Source: Nothopassalora personata (lineage: Eukaryota; Ascomycota; Dothideomycetes; Mycosphaerellales; Mycosphaerellaceae). From it: a stretch of 64,000 nt of DNA. Position numbers and translations under genes: made by a program. Of the stretch, positions 46,981 to 57,986 are shown piece by piece; within the stretch, counting starts at the first letter, position 1, and each line of letters begins with the position of its first letter. Where the stretch lies: NCBI GenBank assembly GCA_033816765.1, contig CM066288.1, positions 1,922,001-1,986,000 on the forward strand. Reading direction: 5' to 3'. Under the pieces are notes generated by a model. The model did not search any database. It saw nothing but the letters and a program-made list of their open reading frames with translations, and was not told where the DNA came from.

Positions 46981-48317
46981 TGGAAAAGATAGTCCTGGGC
47001 AAGGAAGATGGAAGGAAGTGGGGATGGCACCAGGGTAGAAATGAAGTGCGGACTGCACGGACCCTGGGTGAAGCTTGGCGGTCAGGAGATGAAGTGAAAG
47101 TGCACGGAGGGGTTTTACGGTCTATATACTGCAAGCATTTGGGTACTTGCTACTACAGCGAACTTCTTCACTACTTTGAACTGAAAAATCAGCAGAATAC
47201 ATATATGCAAAAGGACAACGAAGACAGCCATGAGATTAGACATTACTGCACACTAAGCCAGAGAGATGCAACCGTATAAGAGCTTTGCTAGAGACATTGC
47301 TAGGGAGATCTGACAAATTGTTATATACTTTGAGACTCTGCATTGTGCGACACAAGACATTGTCCTTTGGGACATATAGCTTTATAATTGAGGCAGTGTT
47401 TGCCTATTATGTATTATATGACTAGTAGCAGAACCATAAACTTCCCTCGTTCAGCTCGCAACAGTGCTATACTAGTTCAATGCAGATTGTACATGAAAGA
47501 TGACCCGGGGTATCCGGATGCAGCGTCGAAACAAAGCCCTGCACTCTCCCATTGCAACAAAGGGACAGAATGTATAGATTAAACCCTGATTAACCTCGAC
47601 GGGGCTGCGGTGCAGAAATCATTACTTAATGTGTGGGGATCACAGGACCTAGTTGTCTGCAATAGTTGCCGTCATGCTGTCACTTCGATCATCCACTGGG
47701 CAGTGTTGTCCACTCCGTTGCAATCTTAAGGCACACGCGAGGAGCGGCAAGCTGACACATCACAGCCAACAGTACTTGAACAAAGTAATCGACCACTCTC
47801 GAGGCTTGCTCGGTGCACCCAACGCTCGGAACACGAAGGCGTCCGTGGGGAGACACAGTGGCACAGTTCAAGCTCCTACCTTCTGCTTGACGGGCACGTC
47901 GTATTGTTGGGACGGCGTTTGGATAACAACATGTCAATGACTTCAGACTTCAATAGCGACTCAGAGAGCAATAGTTGGAGCGACGCGCGTGCCTTACAGC
48001 AGAGGCCCTGTCAACACCGTCGCTCCATGTTGCCGCAACATGGGCGAGGATGGCCACATCCCTCCTCGAGTGAGATTGCTTTGCACACAGTCTCTCGGAA
48101 GATACAGTCGATCGGTCTATTTTATCCAATGCCCGAAACACCGTTCACCTTTGGTGCCGCTTAACTGTGTAAGGACATTTGCACAAGCTCGCGAAGAGCT
48201 TCGTCCACAAATGTTCACTTGGCAGTCGCTACGACCACCACTATCGTCGCAAGATACGCAAATTCTACGGTTCGCGCTGTATTCCTGAAGTCACGAACAT
48301 CTTCCTTGTCAGCTGCA
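46981..48317. other. Intergenic, no supported gene
   Basis: About 1.3 kb, including an A/T-richer part at 47,140-47,420. Open frames here are short and overlapping. I see no RNA gene or element. Confidence 0.4.
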
Positions 48318-48970
48318 ATGGGCGAGCGTACTCATGCTGGCAATGCTGCGGCGCCAACAGAGCGCAAGATGACAAACACCGCAAGCGATGGCACGATAAC
48401 AACAGATCCAAGCGACCTCCCTCGAGATACATATCAAGACGGTCCCAGTCAGGATTTTCGGAGGTACATATCCAGCTTATCAGCTGCAGAGGCGCAAGAT
48501 CCAGCTCTGTTAGCCACACTCGGTCTGATTACAGGTGAGTCCTCGATACATGGTGAGAGAAATAAGATGCAACTACCAAACAATACTGACAGAGTCATCG
48601 CTTAGGTCCGCAGGACCTATGCTTCATTGAAGAGCAGACATTCATACCGATCATTCCTTCCACATCTCGCCACAATGCATCTCCGCCCCTACCAAGCCCG
48701 CGGCCAGCTGCAGGGCCTTCCAGTCTGACGTTCAACGTCGACTCGGACGGCCAAGAAGATGCCGAGCACGAGATCGAGGACATTCAAGGGCAGGCAGTTC
48801 AGCAGGGGGTACCGGAATCCACGACACTAAGGGGCCCTTTGGTAGTACATGAGGCTACTGGCGACCTTTCTCTGCAAGCCAGCAACCCTCCAGATTGTTT
48901 TATATGTCCGTCGATAGCCGTCAAACACCAGAGGGCAACAAGGGAGCGATTGGACTCACTTACAGAATAA
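48318..48970 (+). CDS. Small hypothetical protein, two exons
   Basis: Exons 48318-48534 and 48606-48970 join in frame across a 71-nt intron (GTGAGT..TTAG) to give 193 residues. Without the splice the second exon is not visible as a long frame. The protein is mostly disordered, with one helical patch (DFRRYISSLSAAEAQDPALL) across the junction, a PQDLCFIEEQTFIPIIPSTS strand-like stretch, then a Pro-rich and an acidic segment (DSDGQEDAEHEIEDIQGQ) and a short Cys pair (DCFICPSIA) near the end. The family is not recognised. The first ATG in frame is used; an upstream exon is possible. The neat phase agreement favours a real gene. Confidence 0.5.
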
Positions 48971-49173
48971 GGCTTGCTCGTACATTCCATGGCATTCACT
49001 CACGCTCCATGTGATTCGATGCTGACGCGTACACCTTGGCGCAAGGGGTATATAATGGCACGCTCATTCACTTGTAGGTAGAAACACACAACAAGAACGA
49101 GTATCACAAGCAATCTTTAGATAGTCATTCACTTACATCCGCTGCATTATTAGCAACACAAATCCTACTGTAC

Positions 49174-50021
49174 TTGCCACACACAGTCAGTAATTCTACA
49201 GCACTCACTGCGTCGCCGCATGAGTCAACCAGCGATGGTGGTCGTATGCAGCAGTCTGGCAGTGCTATGAGTCACCGAGGCGGTTCTCGAGATGCTGATC
49301 CAGGTCGCGCTTACTCGTTGCTAGTACAGCTAAGAGAGACATGTATACAATTTCGAGTTTCACTCAGCGACGTCTCTTGTGTAGCGTCCGTGGTGAATGA
49401 CATGAAGTGAATGGATCAGCATGTGCTTGTCACCCTGGGCGCGATACGCGCTCCCAGGCTTTGGCTCGAATGTTCGCCTTCACGCTTGACCACATCCGTC
49501 TCGCTCTACATACATCACAGCAGATACTTCTTGTTCGACCAAACCCTATAACGACGACCAGTGCTTTCTCAGAGATGGTCAGACAGGCAGAGTTCCAGTA
49601 TGGGGTCCCAGAGCTCGCACACACTTGGATATCGGCATACCTAGGCTGGTCGCGGCAGTTCGACGAAGACTATTACGGCGGGAGAGCAGCACGTAGCATC
49701 AGTCTCCCTCCGCGCGTTGTTACGGTGTCATCCAGGGACGACCACGCAGTCCAGTCAAATATCGAGGATGCAAAGAATGGAGAGACAGTAATGGTAGCAG
49801 CGCGAGGACCACCGCATTCTGGCAAGTCACTTGAATTGAATGAATCAACGCCGGGCCTGATGTTAAATACTCGAGCAGGGACGGCCGTCAAACAGTCTGG
49901 CAAGGCGCTGGACTCTGATTCTGCTCTTTCGGTGGCTTGCATCGGACGGCTTGGAGAAAGCGTGTTTCTCATAGAGAGCATACTCCTGACCAAGCTCTCT
50001 GTGTACACCTGCGTCAGGTAG
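49174..50021 (+). CDS. Hypothetical protein, two exons, start uncertain
   Basis: Two frames join if an intron is placed at 49393-49455 (GTGAAT..CCAG, 63 nt, phase 0), linking QFRVSLSDVSCVASV to ALARMFAFTLDHIRLALHTS. The result is a helical first half and a disordered second half, ending LIESILLTKLSVYTCVR at 50021. The first in-frame ATG is at 49246 (MQQSGSAMSHRGGSRD), so 49174 is only the limit of openness. It follows the previous small gene by about 270 bp on the same strand. The family is not recognised, and it may be a remnant. Confidence 0.35.
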
Positions 50022-50050
50022 CCCCGCTCTCCCATCACCATCTTCATAAC

Positions 50051-50690
50051 CTATTCCCACACTTGTTCGCCTCTTGCGGCCCCGCCAAGGAATGCGCCCA
50101 GCACTATCAGTATGATGACAATAGCCACTGCAGCAACTCCAATACCCGCTTTGGCACCATTCGAAAGACCTGCTGACGGAGCCGTGGCAGCAGTGGGTGA
50201 GGTCGTAGTAGAACTAGGCTGGCAGTCGCTCCTGGCTGCGGTGAAGTGGACGTTGCGCTGGGCTCCTTTTGACAAAATCTAGGTCGGATGCCTGATAATC
50301 TACGAGTGGAATAGCCTGAAGATACACAGCGCTGGTGGCAGTGGCCCTAATCCCATTGATCATGGTTACATCGGCCACGCCAGGCTCAGCCTCCTCGCAA
50401 TACGCGACACTAGCCGTCACGTCAAGGGTAAGTGCCAAGGGCCTATTGATAAGTAAGCACATGCTAAGACTACGTTACAATGCTGACTGACACTGACACA
50501 GGGCATCATCATGCCAAGGTAATGTTCTTGTTGTCCGCGACAAAGGTATACTGTTCGTGAAGTACCCCGAAGGACAAGTGCCAGGTGGGCAGGTGACAAG
50601 GTCCTCCGTGCGCACACCCAGAGTCACACCGGACCAGTCAGCCTTGCGCGGATGACATCCTTGCTGCGGCCCTCGGCGAAAGGGTGGGAG
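50051..50690 (-). pseudogene. Cys-rich extracellular protein with one transmembrane helix, frames interrupted
   Basis: On the minus strand the parts appear in the order usual for fungal mucin-like surface proteins: a Cys-rich piece (DLVTCPPGTCPSGYFTNSIP) near 50,590; a domain with LDVTASVAYCEEAEPGVADV and AVYLQAIPLVDYQASDLDF near 50,290-50,420; a Ser/Thr/Pro stalk; then NGAKAGIGVAAVAIVIILIV, a transmembrane helix at about 50,090-50,150; then a short tail and a stop at 50,051. The pieces lie in different frames near 50,275 and 50,210 without good splice sites, and no signal peptide exon was located, so I think it has decayed. A functional multi-exon gene is not excluded. Confidence 0.45.
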
Positions 50691-51708
50691 ACAAAACTGT
50701 GTCGTTTCCGCCAGGTATCAGAGTGTATGTCGACGCGAGGCATGAGACCGGTGGGGAGAAGTCTCTGCAGAGATTCTGTAGCAGATATGTGGTTGCAACT
50801 ATCGATTCCCATGTCTAGCTCGCCGGGTGCTCTCGAGGCCAGAGCCGATGTAACTTCCGAATGGTTCCCTGGACATACATCTTCGGTAGTCCTGAATACA
50901 CGATTGAATGTCCGGAGCAAAGGTGATATCGTTAGATCTAGATTCCGTACACTGAGAAGAGCCAGCAAAGAAGGAACTATTTATGGCTCAACGTAGGCGA
51001 GGGCTTCTACCAACGTAGAGCTAGACACCTGGACAGTGTTCCAATCACCAATGACAGCAGGCGAGCTTGCATCCAGTCTTGATGCTTGATCGATGCCCAA
51101 CAAGGTTCATCCAGCGGGATAGGCTGCCAAGGCACCAAGACCGTGCGAAAGCAGCGCCTCATGCGAAGATCGTATCATGGCTGTGGCGCTGAGCTGCAGG
51201 CAGCAAACCAGCACTTTTGCTTGCCTGGCACGCAAGAGCATCAGGCTGCGGCCATTTCGTTGGGTGCTTCGAGCCTCATGAGTCCGAAAGTGGGCGGCGC
51301 CAAATTTCTGAGCAGGATGAGCTTCAAGTCGACCGAAGCTTCTCCAAGAGCTGCGTTGTGCAGTAGTCCGCAACATGATCGACCTGCGCGAAGCAGCATT
51401 AGCACATGGCGCAGACTCCGCCACCACTCGTTGGCGGCGGGACAGCTCAGCTACACCGCACGACCAGCCAGCACCGTCTAAAGCGTCTGGTTACCTTTAG
51501 CGCTTGATTCGGCTGTCAAGGCCACAAGGCGGAAAAGAGGAGCTCTCAGCTCCGGGCGCAAGCTCAGCCTGGAAGTGTTACAGCATAACATTGAGGGCCG
51601 TGGGGCGTCCGCGAAGGGAATGATGCTTGTGTCGTGAGCAGCTCCTTTCCGCAAGTGCATCAAGAGGTCGGCCTCAGGCCCCGAGACTACCAGGAAGCTG
51701 TTATTCCA
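50691..51708. other. Intergenic, no supported gene
   Basis: This includes the possible missing 5' exons of the Cys-rich gene. Open frames on both strands look random. Confidence 0.35.
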
Positions 51709-52293
51709 TCAGCCTCTAGGCTTCTTTGCCTCACCTCCATTCTTCTCCCAGTCCAGCCAGCTGCCCCTATACTCTGCCACCTTCTGGTATCCAACCTGCT
51801 GGGCCAACTGCGCAGCAGCACTACTCCTCACCCCACTTTTGCAGTAGAAGACGACCTCTTGGTCCGCACGGGGCTTTTCGAAGCCGAACCGATCTTCGAA
51901 CTCGTCGGCGGGGAGGAACATGGCGTCTGCATGGGATTTGATGGGGATGTTGACCGCTGTGGGGATGTAGCCGGCGTTGTATTCCGAAGGTTCGCGGACG
52001 TCTTGGGATCGTTAGTATGTTGGTGGTGGTGGTGGTGGTGGTGACTTACCGATCAGGACGACGTCATCCGAGGGCTTGTCACTGATCTGCTTGATCTTAC
52101 TGAAGTCGTAGACGTGTGACTTGGATGCAGGCACAGAGTGCCATCGTACTGGTGTGAGGAAAGGTCTGCTCGTGCGTGGTGTGAGCTTTTGTGGTCGTGC
52201 TTGTTGTGTGAAGCTTTCCGGGCTTGTCCTGTGGCACTGCCGGCAGACGTTGGCCCTGAGGATAGCAGCGGCTGCTGATCGTGTGCAAGACAT
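51709..52293 (-). CDS. Rhodanese-domain protein, probably mitochondrial
   Basis: Exons 52293-52050 and 52001-51709 join across a 48-nt intron (GTAAGT..CAAG, CTAAC branch) to give 178 residues. The N-terminus (MSCTRSAAAAILRANVCRQC) is basic and Ala/Ser-rich like a mitochondrial presequence. The single rhodanese domain has SDDVVLIDVREPSEYNAGYI across the splice joint and the active-site loop CKSGVRS with catalytic Cys135, then QLAQQVGYQKVAEYRGSWLD. Such single-domain proteins (yeast Rdl1/Rdl2 type) transfer sulfane sulfur. An in-frame upstream ATG at 52356 would add 21 residues; 52293 is preferred because it puts the presequence at the start. A 4.8-kb transposon begins 85 bp upstream of the start codon, so the native promoter is displaced or very short. 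Confidence 0.88.
52021..52043. repeat. (TGG)n microsatellite in the rhodanese intron
   Basis: A run of seven TGG triplets lies within the 48-nt intron, close to the donor site. Length change here could affect splicing. Confidence 0.8.
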
Positions 52294-52378
52294 GTATATA
52301 TTGTCGGGGATGTCGGGGGGGCACTGTAAGTGAATGGTTGTGCATGAGTACATCATCCTCTACTTCGGCCTCGGACAG

Positions 52379-52420
52379 TGGCCTAGGCTTACAAAACCGG
52401 CAAATACCCGCATTCAAAAT
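52379..52420 (+). repeat. Left terminal inverted repeat
   Basis: The first 29 bases, starting TGGCCTAGGCTTACAAAACC, are identical to the reverse complement of 57118-57146; the next 13 have about three differences. Confidence 0.9.
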
Positions 52421-55400
52421 TCGCAATCCTCAATCCTCATTATTATAGACTCGCTATTTGTCTGACAGCACACTCGCTACATTGCTTTATACAATGCCAC
52501 GTCCAGCGATCGATCTAGAGCCCTTTCGCATCGATATCGAGCTATGGACTGCCGCTGAATTTACATAGGTAGCTATTCGAGACAACCTCTTTAATCTCTA
52601 CGGTGTTCGAATTAGCGAACGGACCCTCCGCCAGCGACTCGTAGAGTGGCGAGGGACTCGCGAGGATAATTAGGCTTATAATTAGGGTCGCTAGGCCGAG
52701 CTATACTAGCGAGTCGAGGAACTATTCTAGAAATATAGCCTCGACGATAGCGAGTCTTATGCTATCCTCCGCCTCGATAGATTCGACCTTACCCTTCGCT
52801 AGTATTAAGAGTTACGAAGAGGTATTAGATTAAAGCGTAGTCTTAGTAAAGAACAAGCTCTAGCTATAGAGCCTAAGATACAGCGAGTCCTTTAGGAAGT
52901 TATAAGCAGTAGCTATTAGCAAGACTAGGGCTATCGTAAGCTAGTAAGAGAGCTACGTAAGAGTCATTATATTATTAGACGGTAGGACAGACTCGGTGTC
53001 TATAGACTCGTAGACTAGACTCGCTAACTTTATTAGCGACCGTATTAGGACACTCGCTCGTACGATTAACCCTGTCCCTTTTGTCTCTCGCAATCCTATA
53101 ATGCGAGACCCTATAACACCGCGGCATACGAGGCTAAAAGCAGAACGTCCTAACGACGTCTAGTTAGTCGATGCCTTTCTAAAATACGAGCGCTTTAAGA
53201 TATAGATCTACGCTTGTATTAACGTCTACTCTCGGCGGGTTATCTAGTACTATATAGGGCCTATAGCGAAGACGAAGTTCTCTATATTTGCTTAATACGT
53301 TAGAGTAATACATTACGGTAGTAGGGTACTAAATTGCGTACGATCTAATTAGGGCGTTAAGACGCCTATACTAGCCGATACCTATCTACGAGTCCGAGAG
53401 CGACTCGCTAGTAATCTACTTACGTTCGATAAGGCCTTCTAGTACACCTTAAGTAAGGGCAATTAAACTATCGAACACTAGTAGGGCGAGGGTGCTAAGG
53501 CTACATTTAATCGCTAGAGAGACCTCTTTAATTAGTATATTACAATAGGACTCTTTAAGGAAGTATTAGCCGTAGATAGGATAGCATTCGCTACTATCTA
53601 TATTCCAATCCTTCGAAGTATTGTATTATCGTTCGTTAACGAGTAGAACCGCTATCGTATCCGTCGTTATAACCTAGAATCGTATATAAACGGTATACCG
53701 GATATCCTATATAACTACCTAGAGTTGAAAGGAGTACGACTATGTAGGCATCTACTTAACCCTAAGGACGAGGAGCTTCGCTAGTAGAAGGAGCGAGTCG
53801 ATTAGTACGGTACGTTAATCCGGGGTGTCTATAGTAGCGAGTCTAGCGCTACTATAGCTACGAGTCCTAGCTTAGCTAAGGGAGGACTCGCTATAGCTTA
53901 AGTGCGGACTCGCTACTACTTCTACTTAACCGAGTCTACAAATCCTATAGCTAATACCTTATAGACCTTACTATATACTTACCGCCTCTAACGCTAGAGT
54001 AGGTTAATAAGAAGCTTACTACTACTAGCTATCTATTAATACTAGACGGTAGCGAGGCCGGCCCTAGCCTAGGCCCTAAGAAATTGCATGTCTACGCCTA
54101 TTAGTATCTACGAAACGAGACTACGCAATATCTCCGAGGTAGAGGGGGACTCGCTAAGTATATACCGCCTACTCGCCTTAACGGATTAGAGCTAACGGAA
54201 CGAACAATAGACTTATTCGCTTAAGCCGGTGAGCTATTATAGGTTATATAGTAACGAGTCTACGTCCTACGTCCTTTTTCCTACGAGTCTTTTCCTACGA
54301 GTCTTTTCCTACTACTTCTAACATTATATTAGCTCTAACTTAGGACGATCTTTACATACACAAGTTAGTAAAGACTTCTCTAGTTCATAGCGAGGTCTAC
54401 GGCTATCTACTAAGGTGCAGTAAATGTAGTATACCTAACCTAGCCTTTATCGAGCCTAGCGAGTCCGTAACGAGTTTGTCTTTACCCTTATTGCCGATTC
54501 CTAGCACCGAGACCCCTTCGAAACCGAACGGCACTACTAGATACGGTCTTTATACATTACTCGTAGCGAGTAGCTATAGTCGGGCTAATGAGGTACTCGC
54601 TCGCAATAAGTAGACTTATGTTCGCTAGCTTAGTAATGCTAGAATTGACCCGTTATCGAGCGCTACTTAGGGCCTACGGACTAGTGTTATTAAGGCTCGT
54701 AGCATAAGTGTTCCTATCTCGTTAGTCTAGGGCAAAGCCGAAAAGCTATCTTAACCGCCTAGGGGACCTAGCCTAATAATATCTATTAAGCTATATAAGG
54801 TGCCGTTTACTATTAAACGTAAGGGGGACCTTAAGACATAGGAGTATTAGCCGCATAAGCTCCTTAGCGCGTAGCAAATTACCGGACGATAGACTCGCTA
54901 CGAGTTGTCTTTAGCTAAAGTAGTAGATACGATAACCTAGCTTTATAACCTCGTCTTTTAAGAAGGCGCGGATAAGCTAGGCCTATAGCTTATACGTCCT
55001 TATGCTATACCGCCCTTCCTCTTCGTAAAGGCTACTAAAGATAATGCACCTATTCTTCTAAGTAAATTAAGCCTACGAGAGCGAGATCTCGAGGATATAT
55101 TAATACCGTACACTAAGGGTATCTAGAGCGTGAAGGATAGGCGAGAAGTACTAGTTAACGTTACGTATTAGGTTAACTAAGGTCGCGGAGCCTTAAACAA
55201 TCTATATAGACGAGGAGTAGTAGAGGACTCGAGTAGTAACGAGTCCTTAGCTAGTCTTAGCGAACTTATAAAGGACGTAGACCGCCGACGCGAGCGTAAG
55301 CTTAAGGACTAGCGAGCGAGTATAGTAGCGAGTGCTATAGTACGTCTAGCGGATTAGGGTATTACTCGCTAGGCTACTATAGCGAGTTAGGCTACTTCTC

Positions 55401-57104
55401 GTTTAGCGAGTGTAGTAAGCTAGAGCGAGAAGCGTCTAGCGAGTCGTAGCTTACCGTATCGACATACTATAACTCTAATCGCCGAGTCTCTAGAGTATAT
55501 TAATCTTATAGCTAGTAGCCCTTAATCCTCTTCGTCTTCGTCTCCGTAGCTAACGGGGTTTAGAGCCCCCTCTCGATAGTAGAATTTAGTGTTTATAGGG
55601 AAAGGTTTAGGCAATAAGCTAGTAAGTACGTTAGCTAGCGAAGCATCGGTTAAGAAGGTAAAGGAAGAGCGTACGAGTCTAGCTACGAGTTAAATTAGAG
55701 AGATTAAGAAGGAGTCCTTAAGCGAGACTATAGTAGCAACTAGTACCTTAAGCGAGTCTATAGTAGCAACTAGTGCTTCGATAAGTACATAGCTAGACTC
55801 GTAGCTAGACTCGTAGCTAGACTCGTAGCTATTGCTTTAGAGTCTACCTAACGACAACTAGCGTGTAAAGGCACCGAGAAATAGGCTTGTTATCGAGCTA
55901 TCTACGAGGTAGCTAAGACCAAAAAAGTAGAGGGAAGTATAGACTCGTAGTATATAGACAGGAGGTAGACTGCTTAATATTATATTATTACTAAGAGCGA
56001 AATTTAGCGACTGACTTGCTACCTAGTAGACCGCTAATAAATTTAATTAAGCGGCTAATAGTACCCTCTAATTGCTAAATACGATCCTCCGCCGCGGCTA
56101 AGCGAGTTAATGTATTATTAGTAGGGCGAGTACTAGACTCGCTAGCCTTACTAACCTCGCTAGCCTCGCTAGAAGTAGTTAAAACACCCTCGACAGCCTT
56201 AAATAAACTATTGCTAGACTCGTTAGACTCGCTAGGCTCCTTAACTAACTTGCGAGAGTTATAGCGAGCCTTCGCGTAACGCTTATAATACGCGTAAGTC
56301 TTATCGGTATTAGTAGTAAAGACTATATAGCGTATACTAGCTCTCTTACACGCATCGCAGTCCGTCTAAGCCGGCTCACCTATTAATACGAGTTAGTATA
56401 TATAGTATAGCGAGTCTACTATAAGATATATACCCTCTTTAGTCTCTATAATACGGCTAGCCTAGTCGAACTTGCGCAAATTATTCTTCGTAACCTTTAT
56501 ACTGCCCTTATCTATCTTCTACGAGTCTCCTAGCTATTGTACCTATGTCGACTCGCTCACGTAGTAGAAATCGTCGGTATCGGCGGTACGAGGGCGGCGG
56601 TATGCACTATAGGTTTAAACATTAGTCTACCTACGTGCGCCTAACGAGTCGGAATCGCACTTACGCCATCGTAAGCTGTAGTAATAACCGCGTTTATAAG
56701 GGTAAGCGCGGATTGGGTGTACTGTCGCTATCGCTGTCGCTATCGTTATCGTTATTCTAAGGCTAATATCGCTAAGTGAGTCGTCTATAGTTAGATTTGT
56801 ACATGTCGATAAGTATAGAGTCGAAGAAATAGTAATAGCAGTAGAAGTTAATATACCCGCCGCTATAATGTGACAATAGCAAGTAAGGTGAGCTCCTTAA
56901 TACTTACTGTCTACTATTATTAAGGAGCCTAACTTACCTACGTAGTAGGAGGAAGCGACAATACCGCCGCGACTCGCTACGATTATAGGCGATAATGGCG
57001 AGTCGTAGCAGTATTGTTGTGCGACAATAGCGAGTCGCAGCAGTTAGCGAGTCGTAGCAGTATTGTTGATGGTTGTTAAGGAAGAGCGAGTGCAGCGAGT
57101 GAGG

Positions 57105-57146
57105 ATTTCGAATACGCGTATTTGCCGGTTTTGTAAGCCTAGGCCA
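57105..57146 (-). repeat. Right terminal inverted repeat
   Basis: Partner of 52379-52420. Just inside it, 56,960-57,090 carries repeated GCGAGTCGTAGCAG words, which may be subterminal transposase-binding repeats. Confidence 0.9.
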
Positions 57147-57986
57147 CCGCCGAAGCTCGGTGATCTTGTTGTTGACTGCTTCTCTCTCTCTCTCTGTCCG
57201 AGTCGGCACAATAGTATTTCATTCCTGCCTCAGCTGTACGTGCATCTAAAGTTCAACGAGTTTGATGACCTTTAGTCTCTCCCTACGGACCCTGAGTCAC
57301 ATGCTTCCTGTCACAATGCGCCCACTTCTATACCCTTCTGCAAGCGAGAGACGATGCTCCCCAACGTCTCGCTTGGTCTATACAATATCTCGTCAAGGAG
57401 CTCCCAGTGACCAATTTGGTCCGAGAGGTATGTACAGTACATTCCCCTCCGTGGACTATACATGCATCGAATTGAGACGGAATGCCAAGAGTCATGTGGT
57501 GCACCAACCACACAAGACACAGTCATGGTTCTGGTCGTAGCTCTGTGAAGCTAGCTAGCGTTCGCTGGAATCACTTGTCGGGGCTAGCGGGGGTGGTTGT
57601 GTCTGATCATAGCACCAGCTGGGTCGATTTCAGCTTCATGCCTCAAGATGGGCACAGAATCGTTCGTGGACATCGGATGATCGAACATGTCGCTACCATC
57701 AGCTCATGGAGGCGTGCTAGGGGTCCCGTAGTCGGACTTTTCCCGTCAGTTGGAAGGGCCCGAGCAGCAGTTGTGAGATCTCGTTGCGTTGAGCATTTTC
57801 ACAGACTCAGGCGCTACACCATTTCAATATGTTACACTCAAGCTAAACGCATTGCAGCCATCTCCGGCTCGGGGTATCTCTGCGCATATTCTACAAAGCT
57901 CCGCCCAGTACCCAAACGCCGCAAAGGACTCACTCTTACTTCAAGCCACACTCCGCGCCAACCGATGACTGTCAAAGGGCCACTCT
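57147..57986. other. Intergenic region between the transposon and the TFIIIC gene
   Basis: It has normal composition and no supported gene, and includes the 3' flank of the TFIIIC subunit gene. A CT microsatellite lies just left of the region start's middle, near 57,180-57,197. Confidence 0.4.

Larger units (their letters stand above)
52379..57146 (+). mobile_element. DNA transposon with TIRs and an integrase-like transposase, RIP-mutated
   Basis: Inverted repeats of about 42 bp bound a 4,768-bp unit. A plus-strand transposase-like frame starts at ATG 52495 (MPRPAIDLEPFRIDIELWTA) and continues past many TAG codons at Gln sites. An N-terminal helix-turn-helix-like part (GVRISERTLRQRLVEWRGTR) is followed at about 53,155-53,260 by a retroviral-integrase-like DDE core start (VDAFLKYERFKIQIYACINV, then YSRRV) and later EHQWGEGAKATF. 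An rve-type core inside a TIR element suggests a Ginger-like or related fungal superfamily; I cannot fix which. The right half (54,000-57,000) is equally mutated, with no domain I can read. No target duplication was certain; TA flanks within CCTAGG are possible. Confidence 0.75.
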
